64,000 nucleotides of DNA from Adiantum capillus-veneris. Taxonomy: Eukaryota > Streptophyta > Polypodiopsida > Polypodiales > Pteridaceae. The translations under genes were made by a program, and so were the position numbers. Positions within the stretch are counted from its first letter, which is position 1. Each line of letters starts with the position of its first letter. This document shows positions 10,470-22,257 of the stretch, piece by piece. The notes under the pieces are model-generated. The model did no database searches. It was not told the origin of the DNA and saw only the letters and a list, made by a program, of their open reading frames with translations. Where the stretch lies: the NCBI GenBank assembly GCA_014529385.2, contig CM043963.1:106175912-106239911 (forward strand), in the 5' to 3' direction.

Positions 10470-10945
10470 TGTAGAAGGCGAAGACAGTCTCAACAGGCGG
10501 GAACTGTCTCCTAGAAAGCCAAACAGTGGATCAGTCACACATCAGTAATTACCACAGTAGTTACTACAGTAACTTCTAGAAGGCTATAAATAGGACCCAT
10601 TACATTGTAATCAAGCTTCTTGCTTCTTACTTTTGAGTTCTCTTGGTTTTAGCCTTCCAAGCATTCCTTGAGCTACAATCTCTTCACCTATAATTTCACC
10701 TTGTAATCATTACTGCTTATCAATTGAGCTTCAATTTGTTACACCTTGTGTTGGTTATTCATGAACTATGAATCTGAAATTGCAAACAGCTTTCCAGCTG
10801 TCTAATTTGTTTCTCATTCTAGTATACTCTTTCAGTTCAAATAACTATTACAGTTCAGTTTCCACTCTCTATTCTAGTTTCACTGACTGAACTGACGACT
10901 TACCAATAGCTCTAAATTCTAACATTGGAATAAGCTCCAATTCCA
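10470..10945 (+). repeat. 3' LTR of element B
   Basis: 476 bp, TGTAGAAGG...AATTCCA, with a plant TATA box (CTATAAATAGG, about 10583-10593) and downstream CT/TTG-rich R-U5-like sequence. Both termini correspond to those of the element C LTRs in the opposite orientation. The flank after it is aagtg; the partner flank is outside the window. Confidence 0.75.
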
Positions 10946-10972
10946 AAGTGATAGCTAAAAAGAAAGTGATAG

Positions 10973-11361
10973 TTTTTTTTCCAAAACTCACAATCTGTGA
11001 GTGTATTGAATTAAAACCAAAAAGAAATTACAATACATGCTCATAACGAGCCATGGAATCCATCACCATACCATCAAAACATGACCAGGGCTTTATAGGG
11101 AGCCCTTACCCAAGATACAACCCAAACCAGTACACAGAAAAGACTAATAAAGACAACAAAGCACATCATGAGGTTGTCACATATACCGGTAGGGTTGCCA
11201 CCCCCAACAAGCACCTCCGTCCAGATGACCATTAGCAGACCATAACAGTCAAACCTCGATACGAAGCAAAAATATTACCACTACATGGGGGGAGCTTGGA
11301 AACTCAATACCAAACGAGGTTGAAGCCGCACAACATCCATCACCCGAACACAATTGAATCC
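10973..11361 (-). mobile_element. Small non-LTR insertion (SINE or truncated LINE), 389 bp
   Basis: The insertion is flanked by a perfect 15-bp direct repeat AAAAGAAAGTGATAG at 10958-10972 and 11362-11376. It begins with eight T on the plus strand, i.e. a poly-A end on the minus strand. Length, TSD and A-tail are those of target-primed insertion. No clear tRNA box A/B pair is visible, so a 5'-truncated LINE tail is as likely as a SINE. The 60-codon ORF inside is not convincing. Confidence 0.7.
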
Positions 11362-11712
11362 AAAAGAAAGTGATAGCTAATAAAACCCAAATGGGAGCTG
11401 GAAAAAATAGCTCGTTATTGCAAATAAACCCTTTTGAGACCTAAGGGACGCCATGCATTGTTTGTGGACTTGCACTGTTCATCTTTCACTTTGATCATCT
11501 ACTCCATAATATCATTGATTGCATGTGTACAGTCCAAGTAAATTTTGAAAAAGTTTACTATTTAGCTGTAGCCTTGAATGCTAACATGAGTTAACATATA
11601 TGCTTGAAAATGATCACAAGGAGTGTGTAAATATGTGTTCGTCTCAAGGTGTAGGATAGCATGAGGTGTGTGTGTGTCACTAGGGAAGAGTGATGTACCA
11701 GAATATAGCTTA

Positions 11713-11713
<1 letters not shown>

Positions 11714-11782
<69 letters not shown>
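11714..11782. repeat. (GT)34 microsatellite next to element C
   Basis: Uninterrupted TG dinucleotides ending three bases before the TSD of element C. Confidence 0.95.
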
Positions 11783-11787
<5 letters not shown>

Positions 11788-11789
11788 TC

Positions 11790-12277
11790 TAGAATTGGAG
11801 CTAATCTTTTGAGATAGCTAATTCCAGTGTTGGAAGATTTCAGCTACTAGTGTAGGAAGATTTCAGACAGTTGATTGGACAGGAATCAGAAACTAGACTG
11901 GAATTTGGATACTAAAATAAGAATCAGACTTATGTACTGGAAATAAGGTTCAGATTCAGATTCAGATTCAGAAGACTGGACGAGAAGTAAGTATCACTGG
12001 AATATATGCCATGATTGGAATTACAGATCAAGATTACAGCGAGGAATATGATTTACTGAGAGAAAGTACAGCCGACAATACTGCCAATGATTCTCAAGTA
12101 CAAGTACAGCTAAGGCGCTAACCCAAATGATAACAATTTACAGCCCGATTACAATGTAATGGGCCCTATTTATACACTTCGGGTTTACTGTAGTAATTAC
12201 CATAGTAACTACTAAGTAATTCGCTGCCCATCTCTTAAGAAGACGTTCCCACGTAGTGAACTATCCAGCCGTCTACA
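11790..12277 (-). repeat. 3' LTR of element C
   Basis: 488 bp. The outer end starts TAGAATTGG where the other LTR has TGGAATTGG, i.e. its terminal TG is mutated. Contains TATAAATAGGG on the minus strand near 12165-12180 and a short (gattca)3 tract. Confidence 0.9.
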
Positions 12278-12295
12278 TCCTTCCCTTCTTTCTTA
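12278..12295 (-). other. Polypurine tract of element C
   Basis: Minus-strand AAGAAAGAAGGGAAGGA directly abuts the LTR, matching the tract of element B almost exactly. Confidence 0.75.
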
Positions 12296-12423
12296 AATTT
12301 TGGCAAGATTCCAAAATTCTGAAAAATTCCCCTGTCTAATTCTAATGTGAGACTGAAAAATCCATCGTCTGGTTCTGATGTTGGGAATCCGGCTTGACCA
12401 CTGACAGAATGGCCATTCAAAGA

Positions 12424-12545
12424 TTGCGAGTAGGCAGCTGAAAAGGCCAAGGATTGCGAGAGGCAGCTGAAAAGGCCAAGGTGGAGCTCTCACCAGGCCA
12501 AGGTGGAGCTCTCATCAGGCCAAGGTAGAGCTCTCATCTCCACCT
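12424..12545. repeat. Minisatellite between ORF3 and 3' LTR of element C
   Basis: Three tandem copies of about 22-23 bp (AGGCCAAGGTGGAGCTCTCA plus two to three bases) are preceded by two copies of a related piece containing ggcagctgaaaaggccaagg. Element B has no such array at this place, so it arose in the lineage of C. Confidence 0.75.
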
Positions 12546-12587
12546 GCCTACTGAGGAGAAAAGTCGCCACTGAATTCTGAGATGGAA

Positions 12588-15500
12588 CTACCCAGTATCC
12601 TTCCATTGGACCGTCTTCCGTTTGCCCTTTGACCTGGAGGGTGCCTGAGAAGTCCCAGTACCAGCATTCTCCTTCTGAATCAGTCGGTAAATGGCCTCCT
12701 GCTAAAGCTGATCCCGCCGGTTGGTGGTCATCTCTACTTCATAAGGCGTGAGGGAATGATAGGTTTTGGTGTCAGGATCATAGAGTGTACGCCTGCCCTT
12801 GCTAAGTATGGTTCTGGCCGGCTTATGACAATGCGAAGCAGTATGGATCCATCCTTCTGGAAGAGGCTGATTAGTTTTGACTCGAGCTTCGAAAAGAATC
12901 TCAGCCATCTCCCTGTACTGTGGTGCCAGACACGGCTTTGCTGCAATGTCTTTTCCAGGCAATTTAGAAGATTCGACCATAAGTTGTAACAACTAATTAG
13001 TAATCCTGGTCACTCCTCTGACTTGAATCTTCCACTGGCCCATACATAGCTAGATCTTATGCATCTCCTCTTTCAGTGCCTGAATATCATTGATTTGGAG
13101 AGCATCATTGAACAGCGTCTGCCAAGTCTTCCATTCCACAATCGATCGCTCATACCAATCCTGAAGCTCATCAGTGATTTTGAAGTATATAAGGCGATCA
13201 ACTGGTTCTGGATGTTAAGGATACAGTGCTGGAAAGAATCTTGGCAGCTTTATTTCTCTTGCTGGAACAGCATACAAGAGAACTGGAGAATCAGGCACAA
13301 ATTCTAAAAAATTGAGAACAGCCTGGTTCTCTTGCTGCATCATCTTTTTGGTGATCCTCACTAGATGGAACAATGTTCGGAGAGCAGTTGCCGGTGCTCC
13401 GACTGACATTCTAGTCTGAGGTCCTTTGCTAGTGGTTGTCTGGTCCTCAAGAATGGCTTTGACTCTCTGATCCAAAACACCTCTGGCAGTTTGCATTTGC
13501 ACCAAAACTTCCTTGAGTTGTACCCTAACATCTTCCATACATCGGTAAGTTGGTTTGTTACCCAGTAGAAGTTCTAGTTCCAGGGAAAGGGAGCGACAAT
13601 CTGCAGTAGACTGCCTTTGCAAGTGCGGGTTTGCCACTCTCTCATCAGCATTGAGTATCCATTCAGGAACTCGTTCCAGCAGCTGGACTGTACTGGGATG
13701 CGCAAGTAGACGGCAAGCTTCTTTATCATGGAAAGCTGCTGATTTCCAATGTTCTACCATTTCCCTAGCTCCAACATATAGCCTTTGAAATCTTTCAAAG
13801 TCAGACAAGAGATCATCATCCTCCAGATATTGTCTGGTTATGGAGGCCTGTTGATGTCTCAATTGCCTATTCAGGGAAATGAGCTGCAGTGAATGTTGAT
13901 GATCAACAACTGGTCCCTCATCTTGCACTTTCATTTTCCCTTTAGCATCCCTGCTGAGCTGGGACTGATCAGTTGGCTGATTTCCAGTGTGACTGAGCTG
14001 CTGCTCCTCAGTCTGCTGGTTACCAGACTGATGCCCTTCATTATGTCCTTCCTGCTGGCCCTCATTCCAGCCTAACTAGTCTGGCTGTTGGCCTCCTTCA
14101 GTTGGCCGTGTCCCACCAGTACCAGTATTATACTCAGTCACTTTGTCCTGCAAATAACTCTGCATACTTTCCATCAAGGACTTCAAATTCTCTAAATTGA
14201 AAACAGCATTGCCCGATGGATTTAGAATTTCAGCCAAGCTGTTATAGATGTATCTTTCAGTCAAAGAGGCCTTCAGAGCTGTATGGCGCATTAACAGGTT
14301 TTTGAATTCCGCTCGCTTCATCCTGAGCATTGTTTCAGCCCGTTCTGCAGCTCTCAGTGCTTCATTTCATTGATTCTTGATGATCATTATTTCAGATTCA
14401 GCCTTAGCTAGCTTTTTGTTTAACAACTCATTAGTCCTTTCTGAATGAGCTTCCAGTACCCTGTGTTGTATATTCTGCTCTTCCCGGGCTTTATGGAGCT
14501 TTTCAATCTGATCTTGTGCCTCCGTCAAGTCAGCTTTAAGCTTTTTCACTTCATCTTCTGATCTAGCAGCCTCCATCAGTTGTCCCATACAACTAACAAT
14601 GGTATTCCAAGAAGAGTGTATGAGGACTGAACATCTATCTTTAACTGTAGTTGGATCAGAATCAGTAGGCTCATATATTGTCACTGGAGCCATATAGGGT
14701 AAAGTTGCATAATCAGCTTTGAGTAGCAAAAGATGCCCTTTCAATCGTTTAGTCTGCATTTGCTGCAAGTTGTCCTGTTTTACCATTTGCAGAATGTTTT
14801 CAGTATTTGGAGTAGGAACTCCAACTGGAAAAGTCGAGGAAGCTGGACCTTTCCCCTTGTCCATTTGGCTCTTGCCTTTGTCCCCTAACTGGTCTGCTAT
14901 CTTCTCAGAAGTGGCTGGCTTGGCCTGATCTTTTCCAGAACCAGTAGTAGCAACTGCACTTTGTGCTACTGACTGGCTAGGCACAATCTTCTGAGCAGAT
15001 TGTTGCTTTGTCTGGCTCACTACAGCTTTCTTAGTATTTATTGTCTTATCCTTACTTTCTATCTGCTTCAAAAACTCACTGCTCTTTGTCAGTGTAGTCT
15101 TTAGCTTCTTTGAACTGCCAGCCTGATCTGCAGTTGCTTTCCTTTTCAGGTCTGTTCAAATAGTTTGATTGTCCATTTCTTCGTCGTCTGAGGACAGCTC
15201 AATGTTCTTCGGCTCAGAAATTGGCTTCTCACTCCAAGGCTTCTTTACCTGCTCATTAACATCTACAGCAGTAGCCCAATACAGGAATTGCCAAACATAC
15301 CAAGCTTTGAAAACATTTTGAGATTTTAGCTTGGCAGTTTGCTGGAGTACATTGTGCGAGAGAATTTGACAAAGGTTAATAGGAACATGTGGATCCAATA
15401 TCTTGGCCAACAGCATAGCAAAAAGTTTTTTGGATACATACGTTGGGTTGTTTTTAAGGCTTACTGCTTTGGCTACAAACCTGTAAAAGCAATGGAAGCT

Positions 15501-16126
15501 TCCAGTCTTGCTTCTACTGGAACTCCTTGACCACTTGCCTTGAGCTTACGTTTAGCCGCTTCATCCTCCTTCAGAGCTATACTTATCTATTGTGCAGTTG
15601 CCACAGATGGTTTGGGCTCGTTGGGCATTCTGAATGCAAAAGCTATGGTTTCTGATGTCACTGACACCTTCCTACCATTTACCATGGCACTACCATCTTC
15701 AGCGTCGAAAGAATCAAGAACTTGCTTGATGATGTCTGCGTCAAAAGCAATTCTTGTAGCTTGCAACACAACTCAAAGATCCCATAGTTGTAGCACAGTC
15801 ATTGCTTGATCAGTGAATACATAACGCTAGAGTTTACTGTACGGTATAATGGGAAGGCTTGCCTTTGCAACAGCAACTATGGCCTGGGTTTCCTCAAGAG
15901 ACTCCTGCATCTTCTCTGAGCGTTTCCTTCTACCCATACACTCTGAAGACGATGACGATGAAATAGGCGAAGGAGAAGAAGACTTACTTGTCGTGTCAAA
16001 GCCGTTTCCTAGTGTTGCTGGCAAGGCTAGCTGACAGTCAACTGTCTCTTGAGAGGTCGAGGTTTGCGGCTGTACCGAAGAAACCTCGGAGCTTGGCGAT
16101 GGCGAATGGTTAACAGGAGGAAAGCG
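12588..16126 (-). pseudogene. ORF3 of element C: long accessory ORF after integrase
   Basis: About 1,180 codons between the integrase tail and the polypurine tract, same strand as pol. The N-terminal part (16126 to about 15500) continues the frame of the integrase tail across one TAA at 16127; one frameshift near 15490 moves to the frame used down to the terminal TAG (12588-12590, after VQWKDTG). Stops interrupt it at about 15827, 15587, 15156, 14367, 14076, 13215 and 12702. Segments in order: Ser-rich linker with CMGRRKR; IAFAFRMPNEPKP; PINLCQILSHNVLQ with KAWYVWQFLYW; Lys/Gln-rich linker; ATLPYMAPVTIYEP; coiled coil; ETMLRMKR and LKASLTERYIYN; a long helical part; NFLEFVPDSPVL; QYREMAEILFEAR. 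No envelope-type signal peptide, membrane span, protease or nuclease motif is visible. The IAFAF to WQFLY part resembles the 'putative plant transposon protein' type found in some plant gypsy elements; that is a weak impression. Function unknown. Confidence 0.7.
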
Positions 16127-17813
16127 TTACGCAGGGGATTCATGAGTAAAAATGCTAACTCTCCTGACTGTTATACGTGTTCGTGCCATAAAAGCTCCAT
16201 CACTCACCGTTCCTAGACTTGTGTACGTCGTTGCTGTCGTGGCAGACATGTATTGGACAAGACTGCGACCCATCCTTGAAATAATTACTACTGGCGTGCC
16301 ATTTGACCGTTGGGCGCTTAAAAATTGGAAAGTGTGTCCCCACTGATACTGGACTGATTTCCAGTTTGGCTCAACCATACTGGTACTGATTCTAAGGTCA
16401 GCCTGATCTGGTTCTTCTGGTATTGGTTGTGAAATTGGAACTGGTTTCACATGAAAAAGTCCAAAAATGTCTGATTCTGGTATCTCTTGATCAGCAAGTT
16501 CCAGTTCCTTAGTACCTTGTTCTTGCCTAGTTTCTCTGGCCTCTGAATAATAAAGCTTGATCTTTTCCCCATTATATACTCCTGGCAACAATAATCCAGA
16601 TAAGTCTTTCAGTCTGACTATGCCATTGGAGAAGACCCACTCTACCCACTCCACTCTCCCAGGCAATCTTCAGGTTTGGCTTCTTTGGACCCAGTCTAGA
16701 CTGATATAGAAGCACCAAATCTCCTTTCTGGAATTCCCGAACTTTAATTCGGTGATCATGCCAGTGCTTCCTTCGTTGTTGAACAATTTCTTGTTCCAAC
16801 ATAGCCCGTTGTCTGAGTTCATCTAATTGCATCAGTTCATCTAGGCGTTTTTTAAGATTATGGTTGAAGTCTAAACCATACTTCACAACCATTCTCAGAC
16901 TTGGGATCATAAACTCTATAGGAACCACAGCTTCAGTGCCATACACCATTCTGAATGGTGTCATTCCAGTAGTTACCTTATAAGATGTCCTATAAGCCCA
17001 CAGAGCAGTCTGAAGTTTCAAATCCCACTGGTCTGGTTTCTTTTGCACCACCTTAGTGAGAATAGTCTTTATTGTCTTATTGCTACTTTCAGCTTGTCCA
17101 TTGCATCTGGGATAGTAAGGAGTAGATTTCCGATGCTTGACTGAAAGCATATCCAATAGGATTTCCATAGTGTCGTTCATAAAATGTGTTCCTTGATCGG
17201 TCACAATCTCTACTGGACATCCATATTGGCAGACAATATTCTCAAAGTTGTCAGGAAGAGCCTTAGCTTCAACCCACTTGGTTACATAACAAGTAGCCAT
17301 TACTATGTACTTGTTCTTCCTGGGAGTAACCTTCTTAAAAGGTCCCATAAAATCTAGTCCCCATTTCATGAATACTCCCAGTGGTTATACTGGCATCAAG
17401 GAAGTCATATCTGCAGCAGCAACTGTTGGTCGACCCATTCTTTGGCATATGTCACAAGTTTTACAAAAACTTCTGACATCAGCAATCATTGTTTGCCACC
17501 ACAGACCAGCTTGCAGAATCTTCTTGTAGGTTACTTCGTTGGAAAAGTGTCCACTAGATTCACCATTATGCGATTCTGAAATTACTTGCATTCTTCCTTC
17601 CATAGGTACACATCGTCAAAGTATACCATCAATACCCAGTCGATAAAGTAATCCTCCTATGATAGTAAATTTCAAGCTTTTTATGATCAGAGCTTTCTTT
17701 TGATTCTGCTTCCAATCCTCTGGAAAGGCACCTTGGGAAAGAAATTGATAAATATCATACCATTCAGGATCCACTGACTCTTCTGCCTCTAACTGAAATA
17801 AATCAGCATCCAC
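16127..17813 (-). pseudogene. Integrase of element C (broken)
   Basis: DDE integrase of a Ty3/gypsy element. An HHCC-type zinc region is seen (SHNGESSGHF, then CKTCDICQR). The catalytic core has D in LDFMGPF, D in IVTDQGTHF and E in CNGQAESSNKT. It is followed by WAYRTSYK, GMTPFRMVYG and a C-terminal GDLVLLY segment, then a frameshift near 16670 and WVFSNGIVRLKDLSG with LPGVYNG, the usual gypsy integrase tail. No chromodomain follows. Stops lie at 17616 and 17385, and the tail ends at TAA 16127, directly before ORF3 in the same frame. Confidence 0.85.
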
Positions 17814-17825
17814 TAGTTCGTCTCT

Positions 17826-18110
17826 CTAAGGTAATTCTGAATATCCTTCCCTACTTCTTGAAAGAAAATTAGCTCCACAATGGTTTCGGCTAGGCTTATG
17901 GAAAATTCTGAATTCAAATTCCATTAGGAACATCATCCATCTTATCAGCCTGCCTTGAATAATGACTTTATTAATTAGAAACAGAAGAGATTGATGGTCC
18001 ACATAAAAATGAAATAACTTTCCCAACAGGTAATGCCTGAACTTTGTAGCGCTGAAAACCATTCCAAGGGCTTCTCTCTCAGTAATTGTATAGCCTTGTT
18101 CAGCCTGACT
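17826..18110 (-). pseudogene. RNase H C-terminal part of element C (broken)
   Basis: The translation gives FSATKFRHYLLGK, FHFYVDHQSLLFL and IRWMMFLMEFEFRI, the standard gypsy RNase H tail. It is out of phase with the RT frame (frameshift near 18110) and ends at TAG 17826, after which the integrase continues in the same frame. Confidence 0.8.
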
Positions 18111-20755
18111 GAATCTGTGCGACTGGCAAAATAAACCGGATAATCAGTTCTTCCGTCTGGCTGAGCTAATATTGCCCCCATTGCCAATCCCGAAGCATCT
18201 ACATGTACCTGGAAAATAATATCCCAATTTGGCTGCCTAAGGACTGGTTTACTAGTAATGGCTTTTTTCAGATTCTGGAAGCTCTCCTCGCATTCAGCAG
18301 TCCAGTTGAACTTATTGGTCTTCTTTGTAAGCTCATATAGTGGTACTACTTGAGAAGCAAACTTGTGTACAAATCTTCTATAGAAATTCACATAACCCAA
18401 GAAAGAACTCAACTCTGAAGCAGTTCTGGGTGCTTTAGCTTTCTGAACACACTGGATTTTGTCATTGGCCATCTCTATTCCATTTCGGGAAACCACATGT
18501 CTCAGTAGTTGTCCCTTCCAGACTAGAAAAACATATTTGAATGGATTCAAACAAATCTGCTTCTTCTGACAGCGTTTGAAAACCATTTCTAGGAATAGGA
18601 GGTGTTGTTCCTCATCTGAATAGACAGTGAAGTCATCCATGAAAATGGCGAGGAACCGATGAAGGAATTCATTAAACATCTCCATCATACACCACTGAAA
18701 GGTAGCTGGTGCATTGCACAGGCCAAAAGGCATCACCAGATACATGAAAGTTCCCCACTCTGTGATGAAAGTGGTCTTGGCTCTATCTTCAGGGGCGATC
18801 TGTAACTGGTTATAGCCGCTATAACCATCCATGAAGCTATACATTTCATATCCTGCGATCTCATCAAGCAACATATTAGTAAAAGGCAAGGGAAATGGAT
18901 CCTTAATAGTTTGGGCATTTAGTTTCCTATAGTCGACACAAACTCTCAATTTTTCATTCTTCTTGGGGACGACGACTATGGGAAATAGCCAATCACTGCT
19001 TGCCACTTCCGTAATGAACCCAGCCTTGAGGAGATTATCAATCTCCTCCTTGACCTTCTTTGCATAGTTGGGGTTCATCTGGTATCTTTGCAATCGTACT
19101 GGCCTAGCATCCGGTTTCAGTGGTATTCGATGCTGACATACTTCAGGATCTACTCCCTTCAGATCTGTATGTTCCCAGGCAAACACATCTTTATAGTTCT
19201 GGAACATTTTCCGTGCCTTTTCCTTCATTGCCGGATTGAGGTGCTTGTTGACCTTGATCATTCTAGGATTATCCTCTGATCCTAGGTTACACTCTTCCAC
19301 TTCCTGGTCATCTGGAAGCAACCAGTTTGGCACGGCTCCTTTTCGTTTGGTCGATTCTTCATCATAATCCCAGGATGGTCCATTCATTTCTGAATCAGTA
19401 TTCTGATCCACTGGGTACTCTTCAGAACATACTGGTTCCTCTACTATACCAGTATCAGCTAGTTCCACCATCCTTCCAGTTAGCTGAACTGTTCTTTCCC
19501 CTGTATTGACTTCACTAAACTGATCGGGGAATTGTCTCTTCTGCTTGTCAGCCTGCTCTTTGTTCGGCAAGATTGCATTCAAGTCAATTTCTGCCAAAGG
19601 GAATATGTTCATAGCCACTAGCATTCGCTCGATATTCTTGGCTCTGTACTTCTGACATAACTCCTTCGGCGTCAGTTCCTTTTTCCAGCTCCTGGTATTG
19701 TTGGTCTGGATTTGGATTCTGCCACTGGCCCCTTCTATGGTCAATGTTTGGTTTGCATAGTCATGAACAGCATGTGTTGTTCTCAACCATGGGCGCCCTA
19801 GTAGCATCCCATATGCTCCTTGCACATCCAAGACTAGGAAACTGGTTTTGAATTTCTCCCTCCCAACTCTTATCTGCATGTTTTCAATCATACCCGTCGC
19901 CTGTATGACTCTATGATCTGCCATTCGTACTTTGAATGGTTTTGGTTTCATATTAGTGATACCCATTCTTTGCTGAAGATGGGCTCCCATTATGTTGACT
20001 CCTCCCCCTCCATCCAGGATAACACTTGAGAGAGGTTCCCAGTGCTTCCTGACCTTGTAGTCCACCTGAATAAGTGGAACTTCATCATCTCGGACGGCCG
20101 TCAGGTCCACTGTTCTGGCCTCTGTCTCAGCTTTCCTGTGCTGTCTGATAAAGTTGGCCACCTCAGGTAAGGTTTTTCTTATATCCTCCAGCTCTATAGT
20201 CAGCTTTTGAATTCTATCACAAATTTTCACATGAATTTCTTCTCTCTCTTGGTCAGACTGATTGTCAGAGCTTGAAGAACTGGTATCTTCACACTGCCAT
20301 TCTTCTTTTGCAATGCTTCCACTCTTTCCATCCACTCCCCTTTCATCAGCTAGTCCATGTACCACAGCCAGCATGGTCTCAGTTATGGCCGGTACTGACT
20401 GATCTTTATCAGTCGATTGGGCTAGTATCCTCTGAATGACTCTAGCTTCGGAAATTTTTGGCTGCTTCTTGGCTAAATCCTCCGTGATTTTAGCCGCTAG
20501 TTCCCTCTGCTCTTGCCACTCATCTACCACCTTTTCTTTACCTTTGGCCTTCCAAACTTCTCTTTGTTGAGCCCACTTGCTGTTGTTAGGATTGACTGGT
20601 GCTTCTGAAGTGTCTGGGATTTCTTCAATGACTACCCCCTTGCTCCTAGTAGCTACCCTGTCTGGGACTGGCTCTGGTGCCTTAGCCTCAGTAGTAGTCG
20701 TTGCAGGTGCATCTGGGCATTGGGTTGCAAAATGACCATACTTCCCACAAGTATA
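18111..20755 (-). pseudogene. Protease-reverse transcriptase of element C (broken)
   Basis: One long frame continuous with gag except for a TGA at 20756-20758. The start holds a leftover zinc-knuckle half (CGKYGHFATQC). The protease region has VILDGGGGVNIM, where D-G-G stands in place of the usual D-S/T-G. RT motifs follow: VVPKKNEKLRVCVDYRKLN, FMDGYSGYNQ, MPFGLCNAPATFQ, IFMDDFTVYS (F-M-D-D active site) and SFLGYVNFYRRF. RNase H begins with FQVHVDASGLAMGAIL. The reading then shifts frame near 18110. Apart from the flanking stop this is the least damaged part of the element. Confidence 0.88.
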
Positions 20756-22186
20756 TCAATTCATGCTCATGTTCTGGAAGTTGCCTCGTCCTCTGCCTCT
20801 GCCCATACCTGGTTGGAATCTGCCACATCCCTTACCAGTACCACTGGTACCTGGTCTCTCCTCTTGAGCTACTTTGACTAGTTCTACCTTCACTGGTTCA
20901 GTGTAGGCAACCACTGACATATCTTTTCCTTTCTTAAAGTGGTGAATTCTGATGCCACAATTATTCCATAGGTGACCAAAAGCCTTGCAGTAGGTACATT
21001 GTGGACATTGAGTGGAGATATGGTCCTTGGATTTGCATCTTGAACACCAAGTCTCCATCTTTCGAACTGGCTGTCTTGTGTGGCTAATTTCGGCAATTTG
21101 CCTAGCCATTTCTTCAATTTTCTTGGTCCAGGATCCCTTCTTTGATTTCTCTTTTGCTTGTTCATTAGAGCTGCTCTCGGAGCTACTGGATATCTCACTG
21201 AAATCAGAACTTTCAGTAGTAGAGCTACTGCTACTGGTCCTTCGCTTCTTGTGGCTCTTTTCCTTTTTAGCCTGCTGTTCCAGCTCAAATGCCCTTTGGA
21301 CCAGATCATTGAATTTCTTGGTAGGGGCTGGTACCTCTTGTTCCCTAAGCTTTTTGCTTCTGAACCCATTTAGGAACCATGCCCTCAACCTCTTCTCAGA
21401 TGGCGGTTCATGTAACTGCCTGGTTAGCTCCTTGATCTTTTCCACATAACTGCGGACTGACAAATTTCTCTTTTTGATCTTATCTAATTCACAGAGAATA
21501 TCTTCGTCCCCTCTATTGTCGGAATATTTCAACCTGAAGGCTTTGAGCAATTTGTTATATGATCTGAGCTGGCAGGCAGGGTAATGGTAATACCATTTCC
21601 TCGCTGCCTCCTTCAAGGTTTGTGGAAAATATTCCCCCCAATCATCTTCATCAATATTTTTCAGTTCAGCATACTCCTCGAAAGCTTGTATCTGAACGTC
21701 TGGATCATCCTTCTTCCCTCCCTTGAATATTGGAAAAGAAATCTTCAGGGAAGCTGTGTAATCATTCCGATTACTACTGATCCTGCCACTTCTCTTCTTG
21801 GATTCAGAATGATGCTTGGGAGTCTTCTTGCAATTTTTAGTGTCAGCATCCCAATCAATCTCTGTCTCTGTCTCAGTGTCAGTGTCTTCTTTGGTTTGTC
21901 TGCTAGAAGTACGGTGACTTCCTTTACCTCCCTTGGTATCCTCATCTCTCTGCCGGGATCGAGAACTCTTGGAACTCTTTGCCTTCCGTGCTTCTCGTTC
22001 TGCCCGTCAGCGTCGAGAATGATTGGAGTGCTGTGAGTCCTGCACCTCATCAGCCTGACTATGCTCCTCCTGAGCCTCAGTGTCAGTCATCTTCTCTTGC
22101 TTAGGGTCAGACTCTCTTCCTGACTCCTCAAGAATGGGGTCAACACGAATGGTGGATTTCCGGCCACGACTAGATTTTGGTGCCAT
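20756..22186 (-). pseudogene. Gag of element C (single frame, two stops)
   Basis: The start MAPKSSRGRKSTIR is the first ATG after the PBS. Residues that follow are highly charged, then a Retrotrans_gag-like capsid part (EAARKWYYHYP, VRSYVEKIKELTRQL, RLRAWFLNGFR), an Arg/Ser/Glu-rich linker and two CX2CX4HX4C zinc knuckles (CSRCKSKDHISTQC, CTYCKAFGHLWNNC). TGA at 22007-22009 stops it at codon 60. TGA at 20756-20758 falls exactly where the first Cys of a third knuckle would be, ending this ORF and separating it from the in-frame pro-pol. Basic GRGRGRGNF tail precedes it. Role: virion-like particle formation and RNA binding. Confidence 0.85.
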
Positions 22187-22239
22187 TGCTGAAAACTTCG
22201 AACTAGGAGAAGAGTCTTTCAGTCAACGAGCTTCAGCTC

Positions 22240-22257
22240 GAGCCACCGTGGTCGCCA
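22240..22257 (-). other. Primer-binding site of element C, tRNA not identified
   Basis: Three bases after the LTR the minus strand reads TGGCGACCACGGTGGCTC. The TGG start and position fit a PBS, but it is not the common Met, Asp or Lys type and I cannot name the tRNA. Confidence 0.5.

Larger units (their letters stand above)
3644..10945 (+). mobile_element. Element B: 3' remnant of Ty3/gypsy relative of C
   Basis: The plus strand carries a degenerate copy of the accessory ORF3 of element C, then a polypurine tract (10453-10469), then an LTR (10470-10945) whose ends (TGTAGAAGG...CTCCAATTCCA) match those of C in reverse. Everything upstream of ORF3 is missing here: the copy is broken at about 3650 by element A, so its gag-pol probably lies left of the window. 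It is also split by insertion D (4080-6907). B and C LTRs share only their ends and TATA region, so B is an older or different subfamily. Confidence 0.75.

Noticed and set aside
12235-12450. ORF crossing polypurine tract into LTR, with a matching peptide in element B
   Set aside because: It lies beyond the shared ORF3 stop; similarity is explained by nucleotide conservation of the polypurine tract region.
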